Positions 1 to 8,252 of a DNA stretch of 64,000 bases are shown in pieces. Both the position numbers and the translations under genes were made by a program. The notes under the pieces were generated by a model, which saw nothing but the letters and a program-made list of their open reading frames with translations, was not told the DNA's origin and made no database searches. Position 1 is the first letter of the stretch, and every line of letters starts with the position of its first letter. Source of the stretch: Actinomycetota bacterium (GTDB lineage Bacteria; Actinomycetota; Acidimicrobiia; Acidimicrobiales; Ilumatobacteraceae); assembly GCA_030645495.1 (NCBI GenBank), contig JAUSLV010000018.1:434001-498000 (forward strand). Reading direction: 5' to 3'.

Positions 1-342
1 CTGCTCGGCCCCGCCGCCCGTCGCTTGCTGTACACCGGCGACCTCATCGACGCGGACGAGGCGCTGCACCTCGGCCTGATCGACGAGCTCCTGCCTGCTC
101 ACCGGGCCGAGGCCCGCCTGGCCGAGCTGTGCGCGACGCTCAGCGAGCGGTCGCTGCTGACGCAGGCGGCCACGAAGGAGATGATCGCCGCGGTGTTGCG
201 CCACGGCGCGGTGCCCGCCGATCTCGCCGACGCCTGGGCGCGCGAGGTGGCGGTGGCGGCCGATCCGGCCGAGGGTGTCGCCGCCTTCGCCGAGCGCCGA
301 AGCCCGCGGTTCACCTGGAGCGGCCCCAACCCGACTGCCTGA
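1..342 (+). CDS. Enoyl-CoA hydratase/isomerase, C-terminal part (cut by window edge)
   Basis: The reading frame is open from base 1, so this is the C-terminal end of a longer gene. The roughly 113 visible residues contain LLYTGDLIDADEALHLGLID, which matches the crotonase segment 'l.tG..i.A.eA...GLv..v', and a closing A(F)AERRSPRFTW typical of the family C-terminus. Crotonase-fold enzymes hydrate or isomerise acyl-CoA thioesters in the cytoplasm. The oxyanion-hole and catalytic glutamate region lies outside the window, so the exact reaction cannot be assigned. It converges with the XRE-cupin regulator after an 11-bp gap, in which I see no clear terminator. Confidence 0.85.
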   Translation: MLGPAARRLLYTGDLIDADEALHLGLIDELLPAHRAEARLAELCATLSERSLLTQAATKEMIAAVLRHGAVPADLADAWAREVAVAADPAEGVAAFAERRSPRFTWSGPNPTA

Positions 343-353
343 GCACGAGGCGG

Positions 354-956
354 CTACTGGTGCGACGCTGCGTGCGCACCTTGGCCGGTGGCCGATGCTT
401 GCGTCTCGATCAACAGCACCCGCGCTGCCGCGCCGCGAACCGACCGGTAGCGATGGGGCAACCGCGACGGGTACGACAGGAAGTCGCCGGCGTCGAGCGT
501 GGTGATCGCGCCGGCGACATCCACATCGACGGGGCCGGCGATCACGTACAGCGCCTCGAACCCGTCGTGCGACCACGGTTCGAGGAACTCGTGGGCCAAC
601 CCGACCAACTCGATGACATGGAACGGTGCGGCGCCGGGCAACAGCAGGCGGCGCAACGACTCGCCGTCGGTGGCGATCATCGGCACGTCGGGTGCGGCCG
701 CGCGGGCGAGCGTCGGTTCGGCGGCCACCGATGGCCCGCCGAACAGCGCTTGGGGGGTGGTGGCGAGGGCAGTGGCGATGCGGTACAGCGACTGCATCGA
801 TGGGCGCGCGCGGCCGTTCTCGATCTGCGAGAGGAACGGCTGCGAAAGGCCGGCTCGCTCGGCGAGTTCCACCATCGTGAACTCGCCGGCGAGCCGACGT
901 TCGCGGATCGCGGTGCCCAACGACGCCCACCGCTCGGCGTCGTCGAGCATCGTCAT
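354..956 (-). CDS. XRE-family regulator with C-terminal cupin domain
   Basis: A 200-residue cytoplasmic transcription regulator. Residues about 11-65 form an XRE helix-turn-helix (MVELAERAGLSQPFLSQIENG...PS..SLYRIATAL). Residues about 115-190 form a small cupin barrel (EPWSHDGFEALYVIAGPVDVDV...LDAGDFLSYPSRLPHRY), a usual ligand-sensing module of this regulator class. ATG at 956 is preceded by AGGA; an in-frame ATG two codons later is an alternative. It lies 22 bp downstream of the luciferase-like monooxygenase on the same strand, so it may be co-transcribed with it and regulate it. A perfect palindrome upstream of that gene (2184-2200) is a possible binding site; this link is inference. Confidence 0.85.
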   Translation of the reverse strand: MTMLDDAERWASLGTAIRERRLAGEFTMVELAERAGLSQPFLSQIENGRARPSMQSLYRIATALATTPQALFGGPSVAAEPTLARAAAPDVPMIATDGESLRRLLLPGAAPFHVIELVGLAHEFLEPWSHDGFEALYVIAGPVDVDVAGAITTLDAGDFLSYPSRLPHRYRSVRGAAARVLLIETQASATGQGAHAASHQ

Positions 957-978
957 GGCCGGATTCCTGCGGCCGTGG

Positions 979-2139
979 TCACTTGACCAGCGGCATCACT
1001 TCGGTGGCGAAGCGCTCCATCTGCTCCTCCGCCTTGCTGTACGGATCGCCGACGAGGTGCGGGTAGATGGTGAGGTACTCCATGCCCAAGAGGTCGCGGT
1101 AGAACTGCACGCCCTCGGCAACTTCCTCGGGAGAGCCAACCAGGATCGTCTTCTGGTCCATCGACTGCTCGAGCGTGGGGATCAAGCCGGCCGGAACCGG
1201 CTTTCCATCCTCGCCCATGTAGCCGCGGCTCCAGCCGTACGGGCCGAGGAACTTCCAGAACTCGTCGTGGCCGTTGCGGGCGGTACGCATCGCCTCGTCG
1301 TGGGTGTCTTCCACGCGCACGCTGAGCACCAGCATGCGCTTCTCGTGCGGGGCCAGCGTGACGCCGTGGGTCTGCTGGTACACCTCGCCGTAGCGGTCCC
1401 ACATCTGCTTGATGAACGTGGGGTGCTGGTTCCAGAAGACGGCGCCGTGCTGGTGCTTCGGGCAGTAGTCGACGGTGGGCGGGGTGGTGGCGGCCTGCCA
1501 GATCTCGTAGGGGTACACCGGGCGGGGCACGAGCGTGAGCTCTTTCACATCTGTGCCACGGTCGGGGATACCCGGAACGGGCAGCTCGAAGTGCTTGCCC
1601 TTGAACGAGAACGTCTCGTTGTCGAGAGCGCGGCGGATGATCTCCATCGACTCCTCGTAGACGTCGCGGTTGAGCACGTCGTCGGCCGCCTTGTCAGGGT
1701 TGTCGTGCGAGCCGATGGAGACGTGCTTGTCGTTGAGGTGCAGGATCTCGCGGGGCACGGTGCCGCGACCCACGCCGAGGATGCCGCGCCCGCCCGACAG
1801 GTTGTGCATCGTGGCGAAGTCTTCGGCCAGGCGCAGCGGGTTCCACTGCGGCACCACGTTGGTCATGCAGCCGATGCGCAGCGTCTTGGTGTGCGCCGCG
1901 ATCCAGGCGGCGATCAGCGTGCCGTTGGGGATGACCTCGTAGCCCTCGTACTGGAAGTGGTGCTCGGTGGTCCAGAAGCTGTCGAAGCCGAGGCGGTCGG
2001 CGACCTGGGCGGCCTTGATGTACTTCAGCGTCGCGTCCCAGCACGTGTCGTTGCTGTAGCGACGATCCAGCGGGTGCGGCGCGCCGGCACCCGCATCGGG
2101 CATCTCGACGCCACCGAAGAAGAACGCTCCCAGTTTCAT
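979..2139 (-). CDS. LLM-class flavin-dependent oxidoreductase
   Basis: A 386-residue protein of the bacterial luciferase-like superfamily, which uses FMN or F420 to oxidise small organic substrates. Recognisable blocks are the N-terminal strand MKLGAFFFG, LGFDSFWTTEHHF, the TLRIGCMTNVVPQWNPLRLAEDFA segment, GGRGILGVGRG and the C-terminal ILVGSPEEVAEGVQFYRDLLG. Length is normal for the family. The ATG at 2139 follows a good Shine-Dalgarno (AGGGAG, 5-nt spacer). A -10-like TACGTT (2172-2177, minus strand) and an overlapping palindrome lie upstream. Substrate unknown. It is followed by the XRE-cupin regulator and preceded by an MFS transporter on the same strand, suggesting an uptake-and-oxidation unit. 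Confidence 0.9.
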   Translation of the reverse strand: MKLGAFFFGGVEMPDAGAGAPHPLDRRYSNDTCWDATLKYIKAAQVADRLGFDSFWTTEHHFQYEGYEVIPNGTLIAAWIAAHTKTLRIGCMTNVVPQWNPLRLAEDFATMHNLSGGRGILGVGRGTVPREILHLNDKHVSIGSHDNPDKAADDVLNRDVYEESMEIIRRALDNETFSFKGKHFELPVPGIPDRGTDVKELTLVPRPVYPYEIWQAATTPPTVDYCPKHQHGAVFWNQHPTFIKQMWDRYGEVYQQTHGVTLAPHEKRMLVLSVRVEDTHDEAMRTARNGHDEFWKFLGPYGWSRGYMGEDGKPVPAGLIPTLEQSMDQKTILVGSPEEVAEGVQFYRDLLGMEYLTIYPHLVGDPYSKAEEQMERFATEVMPLVK

Positions 2140-2171
2140 GTGTACTCCCTGCTCGATTTCCGTTGAGGACG

Positions 2172-2200
2172 AACGTAGCAGGGTATTGATGGCATCAATA
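2172..2200 (-). promoter_or_regulatory. Promoter with palindromic operator for the LLM oxidoreductase gene
   Basis: TATTGATG-G-CATCAATA (2184-2200) is a perfect 8-1-8 palindrome. On the minus strand it covers the expected -35 position (TATTGA), 17 nt from a -10-like TACGTT (2172-2177). This geometry suits repression of the downstream gene. The XRE-cupin regulator encoded just downstream is the obvious candidate ligand-responsive factor, but that is inference. Confidence 0.55.
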
Positions 2201-3370
2201 TCAACGGGTGATGAACGATCGGCGCGGTCGCTGCGTGATCGCCCCGACCAGCGCGAACACCGGGGCGATCAGGATCGCCCACCGCAACCCCACGCTGTCC
2301 GCGAGCACGCCCAGCGCCAACGGCCCGATCGTGACGGCGACGCCGCTGGCCAGGGCGGCGTACGCGCCCAACGACACCGAATCCATCACATGACCCGCGG
2401 TCTCGTAGAAGCGGTCGACCGTCAGCGGGTACAACAGGCCGCCGCCGAGGCCGACCACCGCGAGGCCCACCACCTTGATCGAAAGCCACGGGGCGAAGCA
2501 CATCGTGGCCGCGCCGAGGCCGGCGAGCAGGAAGCCGGCGGTGATCGCGCCGCTGCCCAGATGCCGCAACACGAGCGGGAGCTTGATGCGGCCCACGAAC
2601 ATCGCGATGCCGAACGCCGTGGCGAGCATCGGTGCCAGGCCGTTGGACGCTCCGCCGACCTCTTGGAGATAGCTGACCCCCCAGATGCCCACCGTGAACT
2701 CGGCCAGGGTCGCGTTGATCATGAACAGGAACTGGATCGTGACCGTGCGGTTCGTGAGGTGACGCAGGCTGAACGTGCCCTCGCGGGTGCCTTCTGGAGG
2801 CTGCACGGTGCGGGCGACCATGAAGAAGGCGATCGCGATCGCAAGCGTGAGCGCGAGGTAGGGGGTGCGCCACGACGAGCCTGCGCGCAAGGCCGCACCG
2901 ACCAACAAGCTGAAGGCCACGCCGGCAATCGCCGGGATGGCGTTGACCGCAGAGAACGCGGCGGCGCGGTGCTCGCCGTGGTGATCGCTGATCACGCCGG
3001 GGGTGGCCATGTTGAGCAGTGCCGCACCCGAACCGGAGATGGCCGTGCCGAACAGGGTGATCGGCCATGCCGGCCCCACGCAGAACAGCGTGACGCCCAC
3101 CACCATCGCGGCGAACGAGAGCTCGAAGGCGTGGCGTCGGCCGATGGCATCGATGAGGCGCACGCCCCAGATCCCCATGCCGATCAGCCCGATGCCGAAC
3201 GTGCTGCCGTGCAGTGCGGCGATCACGCCACTGATGTGGAACTGCTCGCGTAGCTCGGGCAGCACGATGCCCACGCTGAGGCAGGCGACGAGCAGGCAGT
3301 AGGCGAGTGCCGACGACGCGGTGAGGCGGTCCCACCGGAAGGTGGTGGGTGCGGCGGCCTCGGTGATCAC
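2201..3370 (-). CDS. MFS transporter
   Basis: A 389-residue integral membrane protein with about twelve hydrophobic segments. The cytoplasmic loop between segments 2 and 3 (GMGIWGVRLIDAIGRRHAFE) resembles the MFS motif A G-x-x-x-D-x-x-G-R-R. It probably exchanges a small molecule across the membrane; the substrate cannot be read from sequence. The GTG at 3370 lies exactly 7 nt after TACAAC on the minus strand, so translation is probably leaderless. The stop is 61 bp before the LLM monooxygenase start on the same strand. The neighbouring oxidoreductase may process the transported compound. Confidence 0.85.
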   Translation of the reverse strand: MITEAAAPTTFRWDRLTASSALAYCLLVACLSVGIVLPELREQFHISGVIAALHGSTFGIGLIGMGIWGVRLIDAIGRRHAFELSFAAMVVGVTLFCVGPAWPITLFGTAISGSGAALLNMATPGVISDHHGEHRAAAFSAVNAIPAIAGVAFSLLVGAALRAGSSWRTPYLALTLAIAIAFFMVARTVQPPEGTREGTFSLRHLTNRTVTIQFLFMINATLAEFTVGIWGVSYLQEVGGASNGLAPMLATAFGIAMFVGRIKLPLVLRHLGSGAITAGFLLAGLGAATMCFAPWLSIKVVGLAVVGLGGGLLYPLTVDRFYETAGHVMDSVSLGAYAALASGVAVTIGPLALGVLADSVGLRWAILIAPVFALVGAITQRPRRSFITR

Positions 3371-3452
3371 TGATCCAGTTGTACCAAACCGGCGGGCGAA
3401 CGCGACATGAGATTCCTGAAAGGATCACGTTCATGCCGGACATGGAACGGAC

Positions 3453-4004
3453 ATGAGCCGTCGGACCGCCGTTCCCGACCCGGATCGGCGCGCCCGCTAC
3501 GAGGCAGTGTTCCGCGAGGTGTACGAACCACTGCAGCGATACGTGCGCCGGCGCGTCGCGGCAGCCGCCGCCGACGACGTGGTGGCCGAGGCGCTGACGG
3601 TGCTGTGGCGCCGGCTCGACGACGTGCCGCACGACGCGGTGCTGGCCTGGAGTTACGGCATCGCTCGCCGGTGTGTGGCCAACCAGCGCCGCAGCGCCGG
3701 GCGCCACACGCACCTGATCGAGCGGGTGAAGGCCGATGCTGCGGTCTCGCCCGGCGAACCCGGCGACGATCCACTGCTCGACGTCGCCCTGTCGGCGCTG
3801 CCGGAGGCCGATCGCGAGTTGCTGCACCTGTGGGCGTGGGAGGGGTTGCAGCCACGCGAGATCTCCGTCGTGCTGGGTATCAGCGCCAACGCCGTCTCGA
3901 TCCGGCTGCACCGTGCGAAACAACAACTCGCCGACCAGCTGCGCGGAAAGGAACCGCTCCGTGCCGGACACGAAGAGGTTGGACACATGAAGGAGGCGCC
4001 GTGA
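3453..4004 (+). CDS. ECF-type sigma-70 family RNA polymerase sigma factor
   Basis: A 183-residue alternative sigma factor. Region 2 is YEAVFREVYEPLQRYVRRRVAAAAADDVVAEALTVLWRRLDDVP with AWSYGIARRCVANQRR. Region 4 is LSALPEADRELLHLWAWEGLQPREISVVLGISANAVSIRLHRAKQQL, a classical helix-turn-helix. No region 3 is present, as expected for ECF factors. The start is ATG 3453; two earlier ATGs (3433, 3442) are in another frame. Its stop overlaps the GTG of the next gene (GTGA), so the two are translationally coupled. The partner is a single-pass membrane protein that may sequester it. Confidence 0.88.
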   Translation: MSRRTAVPDPDRRARYEAVFREVYEPLQRYVRRRVAAAAADDVVAEALTVLWRRLDDVPHDAVLAWSYGIARRCVANQRRSAGRHTHLIERVKADAAVSPGEPGDDPLLDVALSALPEADRELLHLWAWEGLQPREISVVLGISANAVSIRLHRAKQQLADQLRGKEPLRAGHEEVGHMKEAP

Positions 4005-4606
4005 ACGACGAACTGCAACAACGGCTCAGTCGGAGCGACCCCGCCCACGATGTGTCCATCCACCCTGTCGACGGCCCTCATGCCGCAGCACTCCTGGAGC
4101 AGATCATGAACACACCTCTCACCCCCGAACCCTCCGCCGCCGGTACTCCCGGGCGCACCCCCCGCCGCTGGGCAGCGTTCGCGCTGTCCGGGGCTGCCGT
4201 GGCGGCGATCATCGCGGTCGGCGTCGTGGCCATCACCGGCGACGACGACACGACGACGGCCACGCAGGTCACGTACAGCCTCGCGGCCGGCGATCCGATG
4301 GCGATGTGCCTGCGGGTCGACGAGTACCAGCCGTCGCCCGGCCTGATCGGCCTGCGCGGCACGGTGGCCGAGGTCGGCGCCGGCACGGTCACGCTCGATG
4401 TCACCAAGTGGTACGCCGGCGGCGACGCCGACCAGGTGGTGCTGACCGTGGCCGACATGGCGAACGTCGCGCTCGACGGCGTGGAGTTCACGGCGGGCGG
4501 CGACTACCTCGTGACCGTGCTCGACGGCCAAGTGCTGATCTGCGGCCTCAGCGCCCCGTACAGCGCCGAACTGGAAGCCCTGTACGACCAATGGTTCGCA
4601 GCCTGA
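4001..4606 (+). CDS. Predicted single-pass membrane protein, partner of the ECF sigma factor
   Basis: A 201-residue protein with a cytoplasmic N-terminus of about 60 residues, one strong membrane segment (AAFALSGAAVAAIIAVGVVAI, shown in part) and an extracytoplasmic domain of about 120 residues containing two cysteines (MCLRVDE... and ...LICGLSAPY). I do not recognise a named domain; the zinc-finger HxxxCxxC of many anti-sigma factors is absent. The GTG start overlaps the sigma stop by 4 bp. That position and topology fit the second gene of a sigma/membrane-regulator pair. The outer domain could sense an envelope signal (inference). Confidence 0.75.
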   Translation: MNDELQQRLSRSDPAHDVSIHPVDGPHAAALLEQIMNTPLTPEPSAAGTPGRTPRRWAAFALSGAAVAAIIAVGVVAITGDDDTTTATQVTYSLAAGDPMAMCLRVDEYQPSPGLIGLRGTVAEVGAGTVTLDVTKWYAGGDADQVVLTVADMANVALDGVEFTAGGDYLVTVLDGQVLICGLSAPYSAELEALYDQWFAA

Positions 4607-4632
4607 CCTCCTCCGGCTGAGGCCGGCACCGG

Positions 4633-4656
4633 CTGACCGCGCTTCGGCGCGGTCAG
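4633..4656. terminator. Bidirectional hairpin between convergent genes
   Basis: CTGACCGCGC-TTCG-GCGCGGTCAG is a perfect 10-bp stem with a UUCG tetraloop. It lies between the convergent sigma-partner gene (stop 4606) and the DEAD-box helicase, whose stop codon sits inside the right arm. There is no U-tract, which is common for terminators in GC-rich actinobacteria. Confidence 0.7.
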
Positions 4657-6467
4657 TCGGTGTAGCGGCGGACGGTGGGCTTCTTGCCCTTGATCGTCGT
4701 GTTCTTCAACGCCGCGATCACCTTGTCGACTGCCTTGTCGGGCACGCCCACCACGGAGAACTTCTCGGTGATCTTGATCGGCCCGATCTCGCGGCCAACC
4801 AGGTCGGTCTCGTTGGCGATCGCACCCACCAGGTCGCCGGGGCGAATGCCCATGCCGCGACCGAGCGAGACATACACGAAGCCGGTGGTGCCACCCTTGG
4901 AGCGAGGATCGCGCGGGCCGCTGTCGCCACGCTCGAACTTGCCGCCCTTGCCCGGTGCGCCGCGATCGAACTTGTCGCCGCCACCTTCTGGGCGTCGCTC
5001 CATGCGGTGGCTGATGTCGGGGATCTCGGTCTCGTCGACCACGTTGCCGGCCAGTTCGTGGAACAGGCGGATGGCGGCGAGCGCGATCAGCTTCTCGTTG
5101 GCATCGCCCGACAGTGCGTTGAGCACCGGGTAGTAGGCGTCGAGGTCGTCGGCGGCCAGCGACTCGCGGATCGAGGCGACCGTCTGGTCGAGCTGAGCGG
5201 CCCGCAGGTCGGCGACGGACGGCACCTTCACGATCTGGATCGGCAGCTTGGTGAGGCGCTCGATGTTGGCCAGCAGGCGTTGCTCGCGCGGCTCGGCCAG
5301 CGTGATCGCCACGCCCTCGCGACCGGCGCGGCCGACGCGGCCGATGCGGTGCACGTAGCTCTCGGGAGCGGACGGCACGTCGTAGTTGACGACGTGGGTG
5401 AGCGTGTCGACATCGAGGCCGCGAGCTGCCACGTCGGTGGCCACCAGCAGTTCGGCGGTGCCGTCACGCAGGCGGCTCATCACGCGGTCGCGCTGAGCCT
5501 GGTCCATGCCGCCGTGCAGTGCCTCAGCGCGGTAGCCGCGGGCGTTCATCGTCTCGGTGAGCTGATCGACCTCGGTGCGCGTGCGGCAGAACACGAGCGC
5601 GCCGCCGGGGGATTCGATGTCGAGGATGCGGCCGAGCGCGGCAGGTTTGTGGTTGCGCTGCACCACGTAGGCGCACTGGCGCACCTTGCCGGCGCTGGCT
5701 TTGGTGTCGCCGCGGACGACGTTGATCTTCACCGGGTCGGTTTGGTACCGCTTCGCGATCGAGTTGATGCGCGGCGGCATCGTGGCCGAGAACAGCACGG
5801 TCTGGTGATCGTGGGGGATGCCTTCGAGGATGCTCTCGATGTCGTCGGCGAAGCCCATGTCGAGCATCTCGTCGGCCTCGTCGAGCACGACCATCTTGAT
5901 GCCGTCGAGGTTCAGTGAACCACGGCCGATGTGGTCGATCACACGGCCGGGCGTGCCGACGACGATGTGCACACCACGGTCGAGGGCCTGCAGCTGGCGG
6001 AAGATCGGCTGGCCGCCGTACACCGGCACGCACTTGGCGTTGAGGTTCTTGCCGTAACGGAAGAATGCTTCGCTGACCTGCATCGCCAGTTCGCGAGTGG
6101 GCACGAGCACCAGCGCGACCGGCTTGGAGGCGGCGCGGCCGTCGATCAGCTGCAGCGCGGGGATGGCGAACGCGGCGGTCTTGCCGGTACCGGTGGCGGC
6201 CTGACCGAGGAGGTCTTTGCCGGCCATCAGGTAAGGGATGGTCTCGCGCTGGATCGGGGTGGGCTCTTCGTAGCCGAGTTCGTCGAGCGCCTTCAGCACT
6301 TCCGGGCGCAAGCCGAGGGCGGCGAAGCCGTTCTCGTGCGGTGCCGCCAGTTCGGCGGCAACAGTCTCGGTGGCAGCGGTGTCGGCAGCGGTGTCGGTGG
6401 GCTGCGGGTCGGTGACGGCGTCGTCGCCGTGGTGTTCGTTGTGGTCGTCGGACACGGTGTCTCTCAT
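4653..6467 (-). CDS. deaD: DEAD-box ATP-dependent RNA helicase (DeaD/CsdA type)
   Basis: A cytoplasmic RNA helicase of about 604 residues that remodels structured RNA and ribosome assembly intermediates. In order it shows the Q motif (YEEPTPIQRETIP), motif I AATGTGKT, PTRELAMQ, GTPGR, DEAD (VLDEADEMLDMGF), SATMPP, the helicase C domain with ARGLDVD and HRIGRVGRAGREG. A C-terminal DbpA-type RNA-binding domain follows (GFVYVSLGRGMGIRPGDLVGAI...). A Gly/Arg/Lys-rich linker precedes that last domain. The frame is open from GTG 6479. I prefer ATG 6467 because a -10-like TATCGT lies just upstream; GTG 6455 is another option. Confidence 0.93.
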   Translation of the reverse strand: MRDTVSDDHNEHHGDDAVTDPQPTDTAADTAATETVAAELAAPHENGFAALGLRPEVLKALDELGYEEPTPIQRETIPYLMAGKDLLGQAATGTGKTAAFAIPALQLIDGRAASKPVALVLVPTRELAMQVSEAFFRYGKNLNAKCVPVYGGQPIFRQLQALDRGVHIVVGTPGRVIDHIGRGSLNLDGIKMVVLDEADEMLDMGFADDIESILEGIPHDHQTVLFSATMPPRINSIAKRYQTDPVKINVVRGDTKASAGKVRQCAYVVQRNHKPAALGRILDIESPGGALVFCRTRTEVDQLTETMNARGYRAEALHGGMDQAQRDRVMSRLRDGTAELLVATDVAARGLDVDTLTHVVNYDVPSAPESYVHRIGRVGRAGREGVAITLAEPREQRLLANIERLTKLPIQIVKVPSVADLRAAQLDQTVASIRESLAADDLDAYYPVLNALSGDANEKLIALAAIRLFHELAGNVVDETEIPDISHRMERRPEGGGDKFDRGAPGKGGKFERGDSGPRDPRSKGGTTGFVYVSLGRGMGIRPGDLVGAIANETDLVGREIGPIKITEKFSVVGVPDKAVDKVIAALKNTTIKGKKPTVRRYTD

Positions 6468-6607
6468 TTCATGAATCACTCAACGATAGAGGCAGGTGGA
6501 CCCATTCTGTTGTGACGCTGGGCGCGCCGTCGTGCCAGGTAGGGCGGTATGTGTGGCTGGGCCGAGCGCCTGCCCGGCGAGGCCGCTTGGCAGTAGTGTC
6601 AGCTCCC

Positions 6608-7735
6608 GTGCCTGTCAGCGACGTCGTCATCACCGGAACCGGGTTGTTCACCCCGCCCCACTCAATCAGCAACGCCGAACTGGCCGCCTCGCTGACGGTG
6701 GCCGTGAATGCGTGGAACGCTGCCAACGCGGCCGAGATCGAGCGCGGTGAGATCGAACCGCGCCAGCTTCCCGATGCGGAGTTCATCGAGAAGGCATCGG
6801 GCATCAAGAGCCGCTACGTGATGGACAAGGAGGGCGTGCTCGATCCGCTGCGACTGCGACCGCGTCTTGCGTTGCGCGGTGAGGACGAGCTGGGGCTGCA
6901 GGCGGAGATGGCGTTGCCGGCGATCCACCAGGCCCTCGCGCAAGCCGGACGTCGTGCCGACGAAGTGGACTGCGTGATCGTCGGCTGCTCGAACCTGCAG
7001 CGGCCGTATCCGGCGGTAGCGATCGAGATCCAAGCTGCACTCGGCGCCGGCGGGTGGGCCTACGACATGAACGTCGCCTGCTCATCGGCGACGTTCAGCA
7101 TTCAGTCGGGTGTCGACGCACTGTGCAACGGGTCGGCGAACCTCGTCGTGGTGGTGAACCCCGAGATCACCTCGGGCCACAACAACTTCGCGCTGCGCGA
7201 TCACCACTTCATCTTCGGCGATGCCTGCACGGCGATCGTCCTCGAGCGGTCGGCCGACGCGGTCGCCACCGAGCAGTGGGAGGTGCTGCGCGGGCGGTTG
7301 CAGACGAAGTTCTCCAACTCGATCCGCAACGACTTCGGGTTCCTGAACCCCAGTGAGGACGGCCAGCGCGACCCGATGGAGCTGGTGTTCCGCCAGCGCG
7401 GCCAACAGGTGTTCAAGGAGGTGTGCCCGATGGTGGTGGCGCACATCCGCGAGCAGCTCACCGCGCTCGCGCTCGAACCGACCGGTGTGCGCCGGTTCTG
7501 GCTGCATCAGGCCAACCTGAAGATGAACCAGTTGATCGCCAAGGGTGTGCTCGGGCGTGTGCCCGACTTCGACGAGGCCCCGGTGATCCTCGACCGTTAC
7601 GCCAACACGTCGTCGGCGGGTTCAGTCATTGCCTTCCACCTGCATCGCAGCGATCTCGTCAGCGGCGACCTCGGGGTGATCTGCAGCTTCGGTGCCGGCT
7701 ACAGCATCGGTAGCCAGGTGGTGCGCAAGCGCTGA
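6608..7735 (+). CDS. 3-oxoacyl-ACP synthase III family protein (KAS III-like)
   Basis: A 375-residue thiolase-fold condensing enzyme. The catalytic triad is present: Cys158 in NVACSSATFSI, His300 in WLHQANLKMNQLI and Asn333 in YANTSSAGSV. KAS III enzymes condense an acyl-CoA starter with malonyl-ACP; relatives such as OleA condense two acyl chains, so the exact reaction is open. The start GTG 6608 lies 8 nt after TAGTGT (6594-6599), a -10 hexamer that fits leaderless translation. A longer in-frame ATG at 6512 would add an unrelated, Arg-rich extension and is unlikely. No other fatty acid synthase gene is adjacent. Confidence 0.88.
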   Translation: MPVSDVVITGTGLFTPPHSISNAELAASLTVAVNAWNAANAAEIERGEIEPRQLPDAEFIEKASGIKSRYVMDKEGVLDPLRLRPRLALRGEDELGLQAEMALPAIHQALAQAGRRADEVDCVIVGCSNLQRPYPAVAIEIQAALGAGGWAYDMNVACSSATFSIQSGVDALCNGSANLVVVVNPEITSGHNNFALRDHHFIFGDACTAIVLERSADAVATEQWEVLRGRLQTKFSNSIRNDFGFLNPSEDGQRDPMELVFRQRGQQVFKEVCPMVVAHIREQLTALALEPTGVRRFWLHQANLKMNQLIAKGVLGRVPDFDEAPVILDRYANTSSAGSVIAFHLHRSDLVSGDLGVICSFGAGYSIGSQVVRKR

Positions 7736-7746
7736 TTGCAGCGGCT

Positions 7747-8202
7747 TCAGCGACCGCCGCGGAACAATGCGCTGAGGTCGAGGGAGGGCACGTGCTGCTT
7801 CGATGCCAGCGACACGTACGTGCACGAGAGGGCGTCTCGCCCGGCGCCGAACACTGTGCCCACCAAGCCGATCGCGTTCGCGAACTCTGCCGCCGGCACT
7901 GCTTCGAGCACCTTGCCCCAGATCGTCTCCTCGAGCACGTTGAACGCCGTCAACACCTCACGGATGTCGAAGCCGGCGTCGAAGCGTTCGTGTGCCAAGC
8001 GAGTCGAGTACTCGACGATCGGCACCAGGTCGTGCGTGGAGACGCTCTCACGGACGAGGCCGAGCAACAACTGCATGCGCTCGCGCACGGCCTGCGGCCC
8101 GGCCTCCGCGTAGTGGCGCTGCTGCGAGCGTTCGAGCGCCGCGGCGGCTTCGGTGATGATGGCGTCGGCTTCCCTGTCGAGCACGGCGATCGGATCGATC
8201 AT
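7747..8202 (-). CDS. RsbRD N-terminal-domain-like protein
   Basis: A 151-residue all-helical protein whose central part (LLLGLVRESVSTHDLVPIVE, then YSTRLAHERFDAGFDIREVL, then TAFNVLEETIW) matches the RsbRD_N sensor domain of stressosome proteins. In those proteins it is followed by a STAS domain, which is absent here. The ATG at 8202 is fixed by an excellent Shine-Dalgarno (AAGGAGG, 5-nt spacer) and a -10-like TACGGT upstream on the minus strand. The frame stays open upstream but codes only nonsense there. It converges with the KAS III gene. A role in signal sensing is inferred from the domain alone. Confidence 0.75.
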   Translation of the reverse strand: MIDPIAVLDREADAIITEAAAALERSQQRHYAEAGPQAVRERMQLLLGLVRESVSTHDLVPIVEYSTRLAHERFDAGFDIREVLTAFNVLEETIWGKVLEAVPAAEFANAIGLVGTVFGAGRDALSCTYVSLASKQHVPSLDLSALFRGGR

Positions 8203-8252
8203 GGCTGCCTCCTTCTGGGGACAACTCCACCGTACCCCGCTGCCGCCGGCGC

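Noticed and set aside
7730-7743. CGCTG-ATTG-CAGCG hairpin between the KAS III and RsbRD_N-like genes
   Set aside because: A 5-bp stem with no U-tract is too weak to call a terminator.
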